A stretch of DNA of 64,000 nucleotides from Hoeflea sp. (GCF_002733955.1 NZ_NVXQ01000005.1:124001-188000); one strand, 5' to 3'; positions 45,580-55,101 are shown, counted from the stretch's first letter. The notes: generated by a model from the letters alone, not told the origin. Program-made: numbers and translations.

Positions 45580-46881
45580 TCACGCAACATCGCATGCGTC
45601 CTGGCTGCTGACATCTTCAGTATGTGCGCTGTCACCCAGCGGCGGCGGAGCGACCATGGTCTGGTTCTTGCCCCTGCGCTTGGCCTCGTAAAGGGCCTCG
45701 TCGGCCCGATTGATCAGCATCTGAGGTGTCTCTTCCCCCTGCCACCGGGCCAGGCCGATACTGATCGTTACCGGGCATGCCGGACCGTCTGCGGAATTCT
45801 CCGGCTGCACCGACACGACCGAATTTCGGATGCGCTCGGCAGCAGCAAAGGCATCACCTGCGTTGGTGCCTGTGAGCACAACAAGAAACTCCTCGCCTCC
45901 ATGACGGGAAACAATATCGCCGTCGCCAAGGTTGAGGCTGATCTTGCTTGCCACCGCCTTGATGCATTCGTCGCCAGCAGCGTGGCCAAGGCTGTCATTG
46001 AGCTGTTTGAAATTGTCGATGTCGAGCATCAGGAAGGCAATCGCCGGCTTGGCACAGCCAGGATCGTCCCAGATCCTGGCGATATTTTCCTGCGCCGACC
46101 GCCGGTTCTGAATGCCGGTCAGCGGATCGAGACTTGCGATCAAGCGCAACTCGTCATTGAGGATTGCCAGCGCCTCCTGGTCGCGCAGTTCCCGGATTTT
46201 CGACTTGAAGCTTTTCCACTGGCTTCTCAGCGCTGCGTTACGGGTCGAGGCGAAAACAATGATGACGCCGCTGTAAAAGCCGCTGGTGCCCAGCGCAAGC
46301 CAGGGATCGGTGACCGGCCCCATCAGGAGCATCAGGGCGTGGAGACTGAGCGCCGTGACAACCCCGGCAAGCGTCCAGCGAAACTCGATAGGAAAGAACA
46401 GGATCGCCGTGGCCATCGTGAACAGCGCTCCGGTGAGATAGCGTTCAAACAGCGGCAGGCCGCCCAGTGCTCCCAGCGTGCCGGAACCAATCATCATGGT
46501 CATCGACACGGCAACCAGTGTGGCGCCCTGGATCCAGCCGGCCCGCTGCCGTCCCCACAGGACGTAGAGGCCGAACATGATGCTTGAAATGATCAAGCCA
46601 CGGATGATCAGCGTCGGGACGAGCAGTGAAGGGCTGACAAAGTAGTCGAAAGACATCAGCAGGAAGTTGAAAATGAAGGCTGCCTGAAGCCAGGCGCGGG
46701 CCTTGACCGAATGCGCTGCCCAGGAATAGCTATCGTAGAGAGCCCTGAGCGCCGGCGGCGCGTCGAGCAAGCGGCTATCCTGCGTAAACAGCCGGTCCGG
46801 GAACATGTCGCGATCAGACATTGCTGTCTTGAGCGCATCCTTGTAGGCGCGCTGGCTCAGTGTCCGGTGATTGGCTTGCAC
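45580..46881 (-). CDS. Membrane-anchored diguanylate cyclase (GGDEF)
   Basis: GTG 46881 follows GGGAGG seven bases away and gives 433 residues; the frame runs open to 46956. A soluble stretch of about 55 residues and six or so hydrophobic helices (to about 220) form a MASE-like sensor, a short coiled coil follows, and the GGDEF domain starts ASLDPLTGIQNRR with RHGGEEF near residue 355, an active-type A site. The downstream ISIGLARWQG and ADEALYEAKRRGKN complete it. It should make cyclic di-GMP, opposing the HD-GYP protein 9 kb away. No partner gene. Confidence 0.93.
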   Translation of the reverse strand: MQANHRTLSQRAYKDALKTAMSDRDMFPDRLFTQDSRLLDAPPALRALYDSYSWAAHSVKARAWLQAAFIFNFLLMSFDYFVSPSLLVPTLIIRGLIISSIMFGLYVLWGRQRAGWIQGATLVAVSMTMMIGSGTLGALGGLPLFERYLTGALFTMATAILFFPIEFRWTLAGVVTALSLHALMLLMGPVTDPWLALGTSGFYSGVIIVFASTRNAALRSQWKSFKSKIRELRDQEALAILNDELRLIASLDPLTGIQNRRSAQENIARIWDDPGCAKPAIAFLMLDIDNFKQLNDSLGHAAGDECIKAVASKISLNLGDGDIVSRHGGEEFLVVLTGTNAGDAFAAAERIRNSVVSVQPENSADGPACPVTISIGLARWQGEETPQMLINRADEALYEAKRRGKNQTMVAPPPLGDSAHTEDVSSQDACDVA

Positions 46882-47337
46882 GGTATTCCTCCCAAGACGG
46901 GAGCGTAACAGCGGTTTGTTAAGAAGGGCTTTTCGACCGATTACACTTTGTTGCACAAGACGGAATGCCGTAGACCGTCAGCCGGGGGCCACTTGCAGAT
47001 CTGCGGTCCATGGATTGCGCGAGATTCGTTTGCAGCAGCGGCATTTTTCTTGCCACACCGGGACCTGCGTACGGGCCCTGCCAATGGTGTCAGGACCCGC
47101 TCAGGTGCACGTTGCAGGTTGAAAAACGCCGGTTTTTTCCTAGATGATCAGGATGTGGGGAGTTCAGTGCAGCAGCCGAGCTCCCGAAAGAGGCTGACCG
47201 GGCTTGCATGCCCGCGATCTGCGTCGTCATCCGTGTCATTGCTCGAAGCATCGCGTGAACCCGCGTAACTCGCTGTGTCTGCCAACCCGGTCGGCGAGCA
47301 TTCAGCATCTGCAGCCTGTCGCAAAGGAGTATCCTGT
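46882..47337. other. Intergenic region between the GGDEF gene and the small membrane protein (456 bp)
   Basis: No gene is supported. It contains the divergent promoters. An AAAAAC/GTTTTT stem near 47122-47138 is too AT-rich and short to call as a terminator, and no conserved RNA is recognised. Confidence 0.55.
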
Positions 47338-47589
47338 ATGGAAGCCCGAACGTTAGCCCTCATGATGCTGGCACCCTTTGCCCTGTTGTTCATCTATCTG
47401 GGCTTTCGGGAATACCAACGCTACAGGTCAGAAGGACGGGCGAAATACGGGCTTGTCTACGATGAAGAGACCGGAACCACTCACGTGACCGGCATTGCCG
47501 AAGACGACGATGGATACGACCCCAACGAGTTCGATCCCGGAGACTACAATGACCGGGAAGCCAGGGGCGAGACCAACGACGGCCGATGA
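47338..47589 (+). CDS. Small single-pass membrane protein of unknown function (83 aa)
   Basis: AAAGGAG at good spacing fixes ATG 47338. The N-terminal MEARTLALMMLAPFALLFIYLGF is a signal anchor, followed by basic residues (YQRYRSEGRAKYG) and a very acidic tail (AEDDDGYDPNEFDPGDYND), so the body should lie in the cytoplasm. No family is recognised. The gene converges with coaBC, 16 bp from its stop. Confidence 0.75.
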   Translation: MEARTLALMMLAPFALLFIYLGFREYQRYRSEGRAKYGLVYDEETGTTHVTGIAEDDDGYDPNEFDPGDYNDREARGETNDGR

Positions 47590-47605
47590 GGCCATGCGCC
47601 CCCGA

Positions 47606-48820
47606 CTAGCCTTTGCCGGCGATACGCTCGGCGACCCTCGCCGCCAGCCGCTCGGCGACTTCGGCCTTGCTCAATTCCGGCCAGTCCTCGACGCCCTCGC
47701 TTGAAACGATGCGGACGCGGTTGCGATCACCGCCCATGATGCCGGTGGCGGGCGAGACGTCGTTGGCGACGATGAAATCGGCGCCCTTGCGGGCGAGCTT
47801 GGCTTGCGCATTGGAAATCACGTCGGCGGTTTCGGCGGCGAAGCCGACGACGAGGTTGGGCCGGTTCTCGTGGTGCCCGATGGTCTTGAGAATGTCGGGG
47901 TTTTCTGTGAGCTCGAGCGGCGCGGGGCCCTCTCCCGGTTTTTTCTTGATCTTCTCGCCCGCCGCTGCAGCCACACGCCAGTCGGCGACGGCGGCGACGA
48001 AGACGGCAATGTCAGCCGGCAGGCCAGCGGTGACCGCTTCGAGCATCTCGGCAGCGCTTTCAACGCGAACGACGTTCACGCCGGCCGGATCGGCAATGGT
48101 GACCGGGCCGGAGACCAGCGTCACTTGCGCGCCGAGGTGGGCGAGCGCGCCTGCAATGGCGTGGCCCTGTTTGCCCGAGGAGCGGTTGGCGATGTAGCGC
48201 ACCGGATCGATCGGCTCATGGGTCGGGCCCGAGGTGACGATGGCGGTCTTGCCCTTGAGCGGCTTCGGCGCGTCATCGAGCAATGCCTCGATCGAAGCGA
48301 CGATCTGCAGCGGCTCGGCCATGCGGCCCTCTCCGGCCTCGCCGGATTCGGCCATTTCGCCGGCCATCGGGCCGATGAAGGCGATGCCGTCACTGCGCAA
48401 GGACGCGACATTGCGGCGGGTTGCCTTGTGCGCCCACATCGCCGGGTTCATGGCCGGCGCGATCAGCACCGGCTGGTTTGTCGCAAGCAGAACCGTTGAG
48501 GCGAGATCATTGGCAAGGCCATTTGCCATCTTGGCCATCAGGTCGGCGGTGGCAGGCGCGACGCAGATCAGATCGCAATCGCGCGCCAGCCTGATGTGGC
48601 CGACATCCTGTTCGTCCTCGCGGGAAAACAGATCGGTGTAGACGTGGTCGGCTGCCAGAGCGCCAACCGCCAACGGCGTGACGAATTCCTGTGCCGCAGC
48701 AGTCATCAGCGGACGGACCTGCGCCCCGCGTTCGCGCAACCGGCGGATCAGGTCGAGCGATTTGTAGGCGGCGATGCCGCCGGAAATGATCAGCAGGATG
48801 CGTTTGCCGGAGAGCGTCAT
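47606..48820 (-). CDS. coaBC: Bifunctional phosphopantothenoylcysteine decarboxylase / phosphopantothenate-cysteine ligase
   Basis: CoaBC makes 4'-phosphopantetheine in two steps of coenzyme A synthesis. The N-terminal flavoprotein half (CoaC) has ISGGIAAYKSLDL, the PASANTIAKMA-like APATADLMAKMANG and APAMNPAMW; the C-terminal half (CoaB) has VTSGPTHEPIDPVRYIANRSSGKQG. ATG 48820 gives 404 residues. Its start overlaps the stop of a PIN-domain toxin by four bases (ATGA), so this essential gene is translationally coupled to a toxin-antitoxin pair. Its 3' end converges with the small membrane protein gene. Confidence 0.96.
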   Translation of the reverse strand: MTLSGKRILLIISGGIAAYKSLDLIRRLRERGAQVRPLMTAAAQEFVTPLAVGALAADHVYTDLFSREDEQDVGHIRLARDCDLICVAPATADLMAKMANGLANDLASTVLLATNQPVLIAPAMNPAMWAHKATRRNVASLRSDGIAFIGPMAGEMAESGEAGEGRMAEPLQIVASIEALLDDAPKPLKGKTAIVTSGPTHEPIDPVRYIANRSSGKQGHAIAGALAHLGAQVTLVSGPVTIADPAGVNVVRVESAAEMLEAVTAGLPADIAVFVAAVADWRVAAAAGEKIKKKPGEGPAPLELTENPDILKTIGHHENRPNLVVGFAAETADVISNAQAKLARKGADFIVANDVSPATGIMGGDRNRVRIVSSEGVEDWPELSKAEVAERLAARVAERIAGKG

Positions 48821-49239
48821 AGTGCGGGATCCCAGGGGTTGATGAGAGTGACGCCGCAATCGGCAAAATCGCGGACATTGCGGGTGGCTATCGGCAGGCC
48901 GCGCCGGAGCGCGATGGCAGCGATCTGGGCGTCGAGGATGGAAATGGGACGGCCGGCTCTCCGACGCATCGCAGCGATTTTAGCGTAATAGGGCGCATCG
49001 GCGCTCTCGAAGGGAAGGACAGGCAGTGGCAAGTCGATCTTGATCAGTCGCTCAATCACAATAGCAAACGTATCGCGTCTTTTACCCTCAGGCATCAATT
49101 CCACGCCAAACAACAGTTCAGCTTCAGTGATTGAAGTTATGAAGCGCGTCAGCTGCGCAGTCCGCTCGAACCAATCGGCGACCTTTATATTTGGGACAGG
49201 CCGCATAATCTCAGATACGACATTGGTGTCGATTATCAT
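48817..49239 (-). CDS. PIN-domain toxin, FitB/VapC type
   Basis: A 140-residue PIN nuclease: MIIDTNVVSEIMRP with the first Asp, TEAELLFGV with the conserved Glu, and ILDAQIAAIALRRG with further acidic residues, plus NVRDF. FitB/VapC toxins cut RNA, often tRNA or rRNA, and are neutralised by the adjacent antitoxin. The start overlaps the antitoxin stop by four bases and its own stop overlaps coaBC, making a three-gene coupled operon. Confidence 0.92.
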   Translation of the reverse strand: MIIDTNVVSEIMRPVPNIKVADWFERTAQLTRFITSITEAELLFGVELMPEGKRRDTFAIVIERLIKIDLPLPVLPFESADAPYYAKIAAMRRRAGRPISILDAQIAAIALRRGLPIATRNVRDFADCGVTLINPWDPAL

Positions 49240-49505
49240 TCCTTGTCATCCAGCCAGTCGAACACCTTGCGCTCACCGGCCTTTTCCGTGCGGGGAGGAA
49301 TCTCCAGCTCTACCCCGCCGAGAGGTTCCACCAAGTCGCGTATACGCTGATAAGCGGACCTGCCTTGCGCAGGCGGGGGAGCCTGCACCAGTTGGCGCAA
49401 CAGCACGCGAGCCTCTTCTTCCATGGACACGCCATGCCGCGCCGCGCGTTCGCGCAGAGCCTGCTTCACCTCGTCATCGAGATTGCGGATGGTCAGTGTC
49501 GCCAT
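49236..49505 (-). CDS. FitA-type ribbon-helix-helix antitoxin
   Basis: An 89-residue protein starting MATLTIRNLDDEVKQALRERAARHGVSMEEEARVLL, the FitA/Arc-type RHH, with a C-terminal toxin-binding tail (LVEPLGGVELEIPPR). ATG 49505 has GGAGG upstream; the longer frame to 49637 has no ribosome site. It binds DNA with the toxin to repress the operon: a TGCAATG/CATTGCA repeat just upstream is the probable operator. Confidence 0.92.
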   Translation of the reverse strand: MATLTIRNLDDEVKQALRERAARHGVSMEEEARVLLRQLVQAPPPAQGRSAYQRIRDLVEPLGGVELEIPPRTEKAGERKVFDWLDDKE

Positions 49506-49538
49506 GGTGAACCTCCTTGGCAGGGATGTGCTGATGCT

Positions 49539-49565
49539 TGCAATGTAGGCATTGCATGCATTGCA
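49539..49565. promoter_or_regulatory. Probable operator of the FitAB/coaBC operon
   Basis: TGCAATG (49539-49545), four bases, CATTGCA (49550-49556) is an inverted repeat, and CATTGCA recurs two bases later (49559-49565). This gives an overlapping palindrome and direct repeat, a usual pattern for RHH antitoxin complexes. It lies 34 bp before the antitoxin ATG. Confidence 0.55.
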
Positions 49566-49632
49566 GTCAAACGAGGCCGTGGTGGGAAGGTTCAAGTGTT
49601 GGCCCGGGCGAAACAGCATCGCGCAGGCAAGC

Positions 49633-49659
49633 GACAACCCGGCGCAGGGCCGGGTTGTC
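49633..49659. terminator. Hairpin after the FKBP gene
   Basis: GACAACCCGGC (49633-49643) and GCCGGGTTGTC (49649-49659) are a perfect 11-bp stem with a five-base loop, 15 bp past the FKBP stop on the minus strand. There is no T tract, but the stem is strong. Confidence 0.55.
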
Positions 49660-49673
49660 AGCGTTTCATGCGG

Positions 49674-50111
49674 TCAGGCCGCCTGAAGGATCTCGACCAT
49701 CTCGATGTCGAAAACCAGATCCTTGCCAGCCAGCGGATGGTTGGCGTCGACGGTGATTTCCTGCTCACCGACGGAGGTAATCATGAGCGCAACCTGCCCG
49801 CCCTGCGGCGTCTGGGCCTGCAACTGCATGCCTTCCTGCGGCTCGAGTTCCGGCGGCAGGGCGCTGCGCGGAACCTGCTGAACCTTGGCCGGATCGTGGG
49901 CGCCATAGGCCTCTTCGGCCGGAACGGTGACGGTCTGCTTGTCGCCGACCTTCATGCCCTCGACTTCGCGGTCAAGACCGCTGATGATCTGGCCGGAGCC
50001 CACCTGGAACTCCAAAGGCTCGCGCCCCTCGGAGCTGTCGAACTGGGTGCCGTCTGTCAGTTTTCCGGTATAGTTGATCCGGACGGTGTCGCCGGATTTG
50101 GCCTCACTCAT
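49674..50111 (-). CDS. FKBP-type peptidyl-prolyl isomerase, SlyD-like
   Basis: A 145-residue protein with the FKBP half-domain DTVRINYTGKLTDGTQFDSS, REPLEFQVGSGQIISGLDREVEGMKVGDKQTV, an insert-in-flap segment (AYGAHDPAKVQQVPRSAL) and NHPLAGKDLVFDIEMVEI. This is the SlyD architecture without the His-rich metal tail. It assists folding of proline-limited proteins in the cytoplasm. Single gene upstream of the antitoxin, with its own terminator-like hairpin. Confidence 0.92.
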   Translation of the reverse strand: MSEAKSGDTVRINYTGKLTDGTQFDSSEGREPLEFQVGSGQIISGLDREVEGMKVGDKQTVTVPAEEAYGAHDPAKVQQVPRSALPPELEPQEGMQLQAQTPQGGQVALMITSVGEQEITVDANHPLAGKDLVFDIEMVEILQAA

Positions 50112-50311
50112 ATGTCAATCCAATGCTTGTGACTGTCCCGGCGCGTTCCTGTTGTGTGGATGCCCTGCATCCCGCAGCCGGTCTTTTTATCAAGGCCGCG
50201 CGAAGGCGCAGCCGCTAAATGCTGACCGGCCCTGTGGCGTTCGCGCGAGCCGGTGCATGCACCAAGCTAACGCGAGAGCGGTGCAAATTGCAAATCGGGA
50301 AAGCAAAAGGC

Positions 50312-51886
50312 TCAGAAAAGCCGGGTGGCGATAACGATCAGCGTAACCGCAATCACCCAGAGCGCCAGGCGGCCGGAACGGGTGTGACGGGCCTCGGCCT
50401 TGCCGATGGCTTCGGACGTGGCGGCGTCAAAACGCAGGCCGTTTTCGGCCATATCGCCCACTTCCTGCGAGAAGCGCTCGGTGCGGGCGGCCAGATCGGG
50501 CAGCTGCTCGGCCAGCTTGAAAGCGGCGATGGCGCCTTCCCTGATGTCGACGGCGATGCGCTTGGGTCCGAGATTGTCGCGGATCCAGTCGCCCACCACC
50601 GGCTCGGCGGCCTTCCACATGTTGAATTTCGGGTTAAGCGTGCGCGATACGCCCTCGACCACCACCATGGTCTTTTGCAGCATGACCAGCTCGGGCCGTG
50701 TCTCCATGTCGAACAGCTCGGTGACTTCGAACAGAAGCGTCAGCAGCCGGGCCATCGAGATGGTTTCGGCGGGCTGGCCGTGGATCGGCTCGCCGATGGC
50801 GCGGATGGCCTGGGCAAAGCTCGCCGGATCATGCCGGGACGGGACGTAGCCGGCCTCGAAATGCACGTCGGCCACGCGCTGGTAATCGCGGGTGATGAAG
50901 CCAAAGAGGATTTCGGCCAGGAAACGGCGCTCCTTCTTGCCCAGACGGCTGACAATGCCCATGTCGACGGCGACGATCATGCCCGCCGGATCGACGAAGA
51001 GATTGCCCTGGTGCATGTCGGCGTGGAAAAAGCCGTCGCGCAGGGTGTGGCGCAGGAAGGACTGGATCAGCGTGTCGGCGAGCGCATCGAGATCGTGGCC
51101 GGCGGCGCGCAGGCCCGCGACATTGCTCATCTTGATGCCGTCGATCCATTCCATGGTGACGCAATCGCGGCCAGTCCGTTCCCAATCGACCTTGGGCACC
51201 CGGAAACCCGGATCGTCTTTGGTGTTGCCGGCCATTTCGGACAGGGCCGCGGCCTCGAGCCTGAGATCCATCTCGATGCGGGTGGTCTGTTCCAGCGTCT
51301 TGGTGATCTCGACCGGGCGCAGCCGGCGCGAGGAGGGGATGAAACGTTCCTGCATCTCGGAGACCAGGTAGAAAGCCTCGAGATCGTGCTTGAAGCGCTG
51401 GCGCACGCCCGGGCGGATGACCTTGACGGCAACCTTGCGGGCGCCGTTTTCATCGGTCACCTCCGCCGGATGTACCTGGGCAATGGAGGCAGCAGCAATC
51501 GGCGGATCGAAACGGCTGTAGAGATCGGCAATCGGCCGGCCGAGCGACCCTTCGATGGCGGTCCGGGCCTGGGCTTCCGGGAACGTGGCCATGCGGTCCT
51601 GCAGGCCTGCGAGATCATCGGCAATGTCTGCGCCGACCACATCGGGACGAGTGGCGAGGAACTGGCCCAGCTTGACCCAGGACGGCCCGAGCCGTTCGAC
51701 GGCGCGAGCCAGTCTGTCAGTGCGTTCGGCGCTTTTGGCGCGGCGTTTGGCGAACAGTCCGGCTGTCCGGTGAGCAAGCTGCGCCGGTGCGGGCAGATCC
51801 TCCGCCGGCAGCGAGGAGACAACGCCTTCGCGCACAAGGATGAAGCCCGCCCGCATCAGGCGCAGATAGGTGCCGAGACTTGCCAT
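50312..51886 (-). CDS. ubiB: ABC1/UbiB-family atypical kinase for ubiquinone biosynthesis
   Basis: UbiB is a kinase-like ATPase required for ubiquinone synthesis. The 524-residue protein has KLGQFLATRPD (the KxGQ motif), AAASIAQVH (A-rich loop), VAVKVIRPG, and DGFFHADMHQGNLF plus VAVDMGIV of the active site. The C-terminal ALWVIAVTLIVIATRLF is a membrane anchor. It follows ubiE on the same strand by five bases, forming the ubiE-ubiB operon, and is divergent from the mutM side of the cluster only through ubiE. Confidence 0.95.
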   Translation of the reverse strand: MASLGTYLRLMRAGFILVREGVVSSLPAEDLPAPAQLAHRTAGLFAKRRAKSAERTDRLARAVERLGPSWVKLGQFLATRPDVVGADIADDLAGLQDRMATFPEAQARTAIEGSLGRPIADLYSRFDPPIAAASIAQVHPAEVTDENGARKVAVKVIRPGVRQRFKHDLEAFYLVSEMQERFIPSSRRLRPVEITKTLEQTTRIEMDLRLEAAALSEMAGNTKDDPGFRVPKVDWERTGRDCVTMEWIDGIKMSNVAGLRAAGHDLDALADTLIQSFLRHTLRDGFFHADMHQGNLFVDPAGMIVAVDMGIVSRLGKKERRFLAEILFGFITRDYQRVADVHFEAGYVPSRHDPASFAQAIRAIGEPIHGQPAETISMARLLTLLFEVTELFDMETRPELVMLQKTMVVVEGVSRTLNPKFNMWKAAEPVVGDWIRDNLGPKRIAVDIREGAIAAFKLAEQLPDLAARTERFSQEVGDMAENGLRFDAATSEAIGKAEARHTRSGRLALWVIAVTLIVIATRLF

Positions 51887-51891
51887 TCCGG

Positions 51892-52671
51892 TCAGATCTT
51901 CCAGGCCGAATGCAGCGCCGCAATGCCGCCGGTGTAATTGGTGTAGCCGACGCGGGAGAAGCCGGCGCGCTCGATCATCCTGGCGAAATCATTCTGCCTG
52001 GGAAACTTGCGGATCGATTCGACCAGATACTGGTAGGGCTCAGCCTCGCCGGCGATGGCCTTGCCCATGGCCGGAATGCCGTTGAACGACCAGGCATCGT
52101 AGACACGATCGAGGATCGGCATCTCGACCTCGGAGAATTCGAGGCAGAGAAAGCGGCCGCCGCGGCGCAGAACCCGGTAGGCTTCACGCAGGGCCTTGTC
52201 GATGTCAGGCACGTTGCGGATGCCGAACGCGATGGTGTAGGCGTCGAAACTCGAGTCCTCGAAGGGCAGTTCCTCGGCATTGGCCTCGACGAAATCGAGA
52301 TTTTCGGCATAGCCCTTTTTCTCGGCGCGCTCGGCACCGACACCGAGCATCGAGCCGTTGATGTCGAGCACCGTGCCTTGGGCCTGTTTATCGGAGGCTG
52401 CGACAATGCGGAACGCGATATCACCGGTGCCGCCGGCCACATCCAGAAAGCGGAAGCCCGGACGCCGCGGCGGATTGAGGTTCGCCACCATCGCGTCCTT
52501 CCAGACCCGGTGCAGCCCACCCGACATGACATCGTTCATGATGTCGTAGCGCTTGGCCACCTTGTGAAAGACGTCGTTGACCAGGGTCTGCTTCTCGCCG
52601 TCCTCGACGGTGCGGAAGCCGTAGCTGGTCTGCATTCCGCCATCCGTGGCGACGCGCTGCTGTGACATCAT
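51892..52671 (-). CDS. ubiE: Ubiquinone/menaquinone methyltransferase UbiE
   Basis: UbiE C-methylates demethylated quinone precursors with SAM. The 259-residue protein has the signature [18 protein letters not shown], the SAM loop [13 protein letters not shown], and [10 protein letters not shown] with CLEFSEVE at the end, all conserved. Alternative start ATGs at 52671 and 52668; GGGAAGAG lies upstream. It is divergent from mutM, with 185 bp between. Confidence 0.97.
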   Translation of the reverse strand: MMSQQRVATDGGMQTSYGFRTVEDGEKQTLVNDVFHKVAKRYDIMNDVMSGGLHRVWKDAMVANLNPPRRPGFRFLDVAGGTGDIAFRIVAASDKQAQGTVLDINGSMLGVGAERAEKKGYAENLDFVEANAEELPFEDSSFDAYTIAFGIRNVPDIDKALREAYRVLRRGGRFLCLEFSEVEMPILDRVYDAWSFNGIPAMGKAIAGEAEPYQYLVESIRKFPRQNDFARMIERAGFSRVGYTNYTGGIAALHSAWKI

Positions 52672-52856
52672 CTCTTCCCGTTTTCTTCCATATCAGGTCA
52701 AACAGCCCGCCCCTGACAGGGATCAGACTTAATTGCCGCGACCATAGCGGATCGCTCCGCTCCACGCTATCTAGGCATGGAAGACCAGCCTGCGGCATAG
52801 CGTTCCGCCTTATAGGACATCCACCGGCCAATTGCCACCAGCGCGAGGAGTTCGCA

Positions 52857-53753
52857 TTGCCTGAATTGCCAGAAGTCGAAACGGTGCGCCGCGGCCTGCA
52901 GCCGGTGCTGGAAGGCGCCCGGATCATCCGGGTCGACCAGCGCCGCGCCGACCTTCGTTTTGCCTTCCCTGCAGATTTCGCGGCCCGGCTTGAAGGCCGT
53001 CAGATCACGTCTCTAGGACGGCGGGCGAAATACCTGATTGCCGATCTCGATGACGGCATGGTGCTGGTCAGCCATCTGGGCATGTCAGGTTCCTTCCGGA
53101 TCGAGGCGGATGGCGACGGCACTCTCAAGCCCGGTGCGTTTCACCACGAGCGCTCGAAGGACGACAAGCACGACCATGTGGTGCTGCATGTGGAAGGCCC
53201 CGCAGGCAAGGCGCGGGTGATCTACAACGACCCGCGTCGCTTCGGATACATGGATCTGATGGCCAGAACGGCACTTGCAGAACATCCATGGTTCAGGAGC
53301 CTCGGGGTGGAGCCGACAGGCAACAGTCTCGATGCCGGCACGCTGGCCGAGCGGCTTGCAGGAAAGAAGACACCGTTGAAAGCGGCGCTGCTCGATCAGC
53401 GGATCATCGCGGGGCTGGGCAACATCTATGTCTGCGAGGCGATGTGGCGGGCTGAGCTTTCGCCGGTCAGGCCCGCGGGCGGCCTGGTCACAAAAACCGG
53501 GCGGCCCCGCAAGCAGCTTGAGCTGCTTACCCAATCCATCCGCGATGTGATCGACGAGGCGATTGCCGCCGGTGGCTCGTCGCTGAGGGACCATATCCGC
53601 ACCGACGGGACGCTGGGCTATTTCCAGCACGGATTTTCCGTTTACGACCGTGAGGGAAAGGCTTGCCCCCGCCCCGGCTGTGGCGATACGGTCCGGCGGA
53701 TCGTGCAGAGCGGGCGCTCGACATTCTACTGCCCGCGCTGCCAGAAACACTGA
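52857..53753 (+). CDS. mutM: Formamidopyrimidine-DNA glycosylase (Fpg/MutM)
   Basis: MutM removes 8-oxoguanine and cleaves the abasic site. The start is TTG 52857, after GAGGAG six bases upstream; it yields the required [14 protein letters not shown]-terminus, whose Pro after Met is the catalytic nucleophile. The frame runs open from 52662 but only this start exposes it. It keeps the K-x-P loop ([12 protein letters not shown]), the helix-two-turn-helix GLGNIYVCE and the C-terminal four-Cys zinc finger (CPRPGC, then CPRCQK). 298 residues is normal. Confidence 0.96.
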   Translation: MPELPEVETVRRGLQPVLEGARIIRVDQRRADLRFAFPADFAARLEGRQITSLGRRAKYLIADLDDGMVLVSHLGMSGSFRIEADGDGTLKPGAFHHERSKDDKHDHVVLHVEGPAGKARVIYNDPRRFGYMDLMARTALAEHPWFRSLGVEPTGNSLDAGTLAERLAGKKTPLKAALLDQRIIAGLGNIYVCEAMWRAELSPVRPAGGLVTKTGRPRKQLELLTQSIRDVIDEAIAAGGSSLRDHIRTDGTLGYFQHGFSVYDREGKACPRPGCGDTVRRIVQSGRSTFYCPRCQKH

Positions 53754-53812
53754 CACGGCGAGGAACCTGCCCCCGAAAGGTCGGCCGGAAAGCCGCAACG
53801 AGGAGAGAGACG

Positions 53813-54586
53813 ATGGCACTCAAGACATTGAAGACGGAAACGCGCGGCCGGGTGGCCATCATCACGCTGAACCGGCCTGACGCGCTCAACGCGCTTAACT
53901 CCGAGCTCCTGGGCGAATTGCGTGAAACGCTGGCGCAATACGGCACGGACGAGAAGATCGGCGCGATCGTGCTCACCGGCTCCGAGAAGGCCTTTGCCGC
54001 CGGCGCCGACATCAAGGAAATGCAGCCCAAGGATTATATCGGCGCCTATATGGAAGACTTCTTTGAAGGCTGGAGCGCGGTTGCCGAAACCCGCAAGCCG
54101 GTGATCGCGGCCGTCTCGGGCTATGCGCTGGGCGGCGGATGCGAGCTGGCGATGATGTGCGATTTCATCATTGCAGCCGACACCGCCAAGTTCGGCCAGC
54201 CGGAAATCACGCTCGGTGTCATCCCGGGCATGGGCGGCACCCAGCGCATGACCCGCGCAATCGGCAAGGCCAAGGCGATGGATCTGTGCCTGACCGGCCG
54301 GATGATGGATGCAGAGGAAGCCGAACGCTCAGGCCTGGTGGCCCGCGTGGTGCCTGCGGCCGAACTTCTGGCAACGGCCACGAAAGCTGCGGAAAAGATC
54401 GCCGGCTTCTCGCTGCCGGTGGCGATGATGGTCAAGGAGTCGGTCAACCGCGCCGACGAGGTGACACTGTCCGAAGGACTGCGCTTCGAACGCCGCATGT
54501 TCCACTCGCTGTTTGCCAGCGAAGACCAGAAGGAAGGCATGGCTGCCTTCATCGACAAACGCAAGGCACAGTTCAAGCACCGGTAG
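53813..54586 (+). CDS. Enoyl-CoA hydratase (crotonase family)
   Basis: A 257-residue crotonase: [21 protein letters not shown], the oxyanion hole [13 protein letters not shown] with the first catalytic Glu, and [16 protein letters not shown] with the second. These are the short-chain enoyl-CoA hydratase pattern, hydrating trans-2-enoyl-CoA in beta-oxidation. ATG 53813 has GAGGAG upstream; the frame open to 53663 overlaps mutM and is not used. It follows mutM by 59 bp and is probably cotranscribed; the same order is typical of Rhizobiales. Confidence 0.94.
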   Translation: MALKTLKTETRGRVAIITLNRPDALNALNSELLGELRETLAQYGTDEKIGAIVLTGSEKAFAAGADIKEMQPKDYIGAYMEDFFEGWSAVAETRKPVIAAVSGYALGGGCELAMMCDFIIAADTAKFGQPEITLGVIPGMGGTQRMTRAIGKAKAMDLCLTGRMMDAEEAERSGLVARVVPAAELLATATKAAEKIAGFSLPVAMMVKESVNRADEVTLSEGLRFERRMFHSLFASEDQKEGMAAFIDKRKAQFKHR

Positions 54587-54626
54587 GCAAAAGTGCCGGC
54601 GGGCGGGCGGAAAGCGGTTTTTCGCG

Positions 54627-54655
54627 TTGACGAAAGCCGCGATACCCGGTATAGG
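54627..54655 (+). promoter_or_regulatory. Promoter of rpsT
   Basis: TTGACG (54627-54632) and TATAGG (54650-54655) are separated by exactly 17 bases. They lie about 127 bp before the rpsT start, giving a 5' leader of about 120 bases. Confidence 0.7.
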
Positions 54656-54781
54656 CCCGCCATCGAATGGCAGCTTTCGGGCTCGCCATGGTTTTTCTCG
54701 CATTCCGCATGTCAAAGCGATAATCCTCGCAGGAGGCGCTTTCCGGTCGGAATTGAGCATGTGACACTTTGAGAGGCATTC

Positions 54782-55048
54782 ATGGCCAATACAACTTCGG
54801 CGAAAAAAGCGACCCGCAAGATTGCCCGCCGCACTGACGTAAACAAGGCACGCCGTTCGCGTGTTCGCGGCTTCCTCCGCACCGTTGAGGAAGCAATCAG
54901 CTCTGGCGACCAGGCTGCTGCAGCCGCAGCGCTCAAGGCAGCCCAGCCTGAACTGATGCGCGCCGCCGGCAAGGGCGTATTCCACTCCAATACGGCATCG
55001 CGGAAGATTTCGCGGCTGTCGAACCGGGTGAAGGCGCTGAACGCCTAA
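54782..55048 (+). CDS. rpsT: 30S ribosomal protein S20
   Basis: S20 binds 16S rRNA early in 30S assembly. The 88-residue, very basic protein has [35 protein letters not shown], and the C-terminal [23 protein letters not shown], matching S20. A promoter is visible upstream and a strong terminator follows, so it is transcribed alone. The gene lies immediately before dnaA, as in other Rhizobiales. Confidence 0.98.
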   Translation: MANTTSAKKATRKIARRTDVNKARRSRVRGFLRTVEEAISSGDQAAAAAALKAAQPELMRAAGKGVFHSNTASRKISRLSNRVKALNA

Positions 55049-55074
55049 ACGTCTCCATATTTCGTTTGTCGACT

Positions 55075-55101
55075 AAAGGCCCGGCTCGTCCGGGCCTTTT
55101 T
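55075..55101 (+). terminator. Intrinsic terminator of rpsT
   Basis: AAAGGCCCGG (55075-55084) and CCGGGCCTTT (55090-55099) form a perfect 10-bp stem with a five-base loop, continuing to five T in total. It lies 27 bp past the rpsT stop. Confidence 0.93.

Noticed and set aside
47122-47138. AAAAAC/GTTTTT stem in the gap after the GGDEF gene
   Set aside because: Too short and AT-rich to act as a terminator.
50219-51937. 572-codon plus-strand frame opposite ubiB
   Set aside because: Shadow of ubiB; no domain character and no ribosome site.
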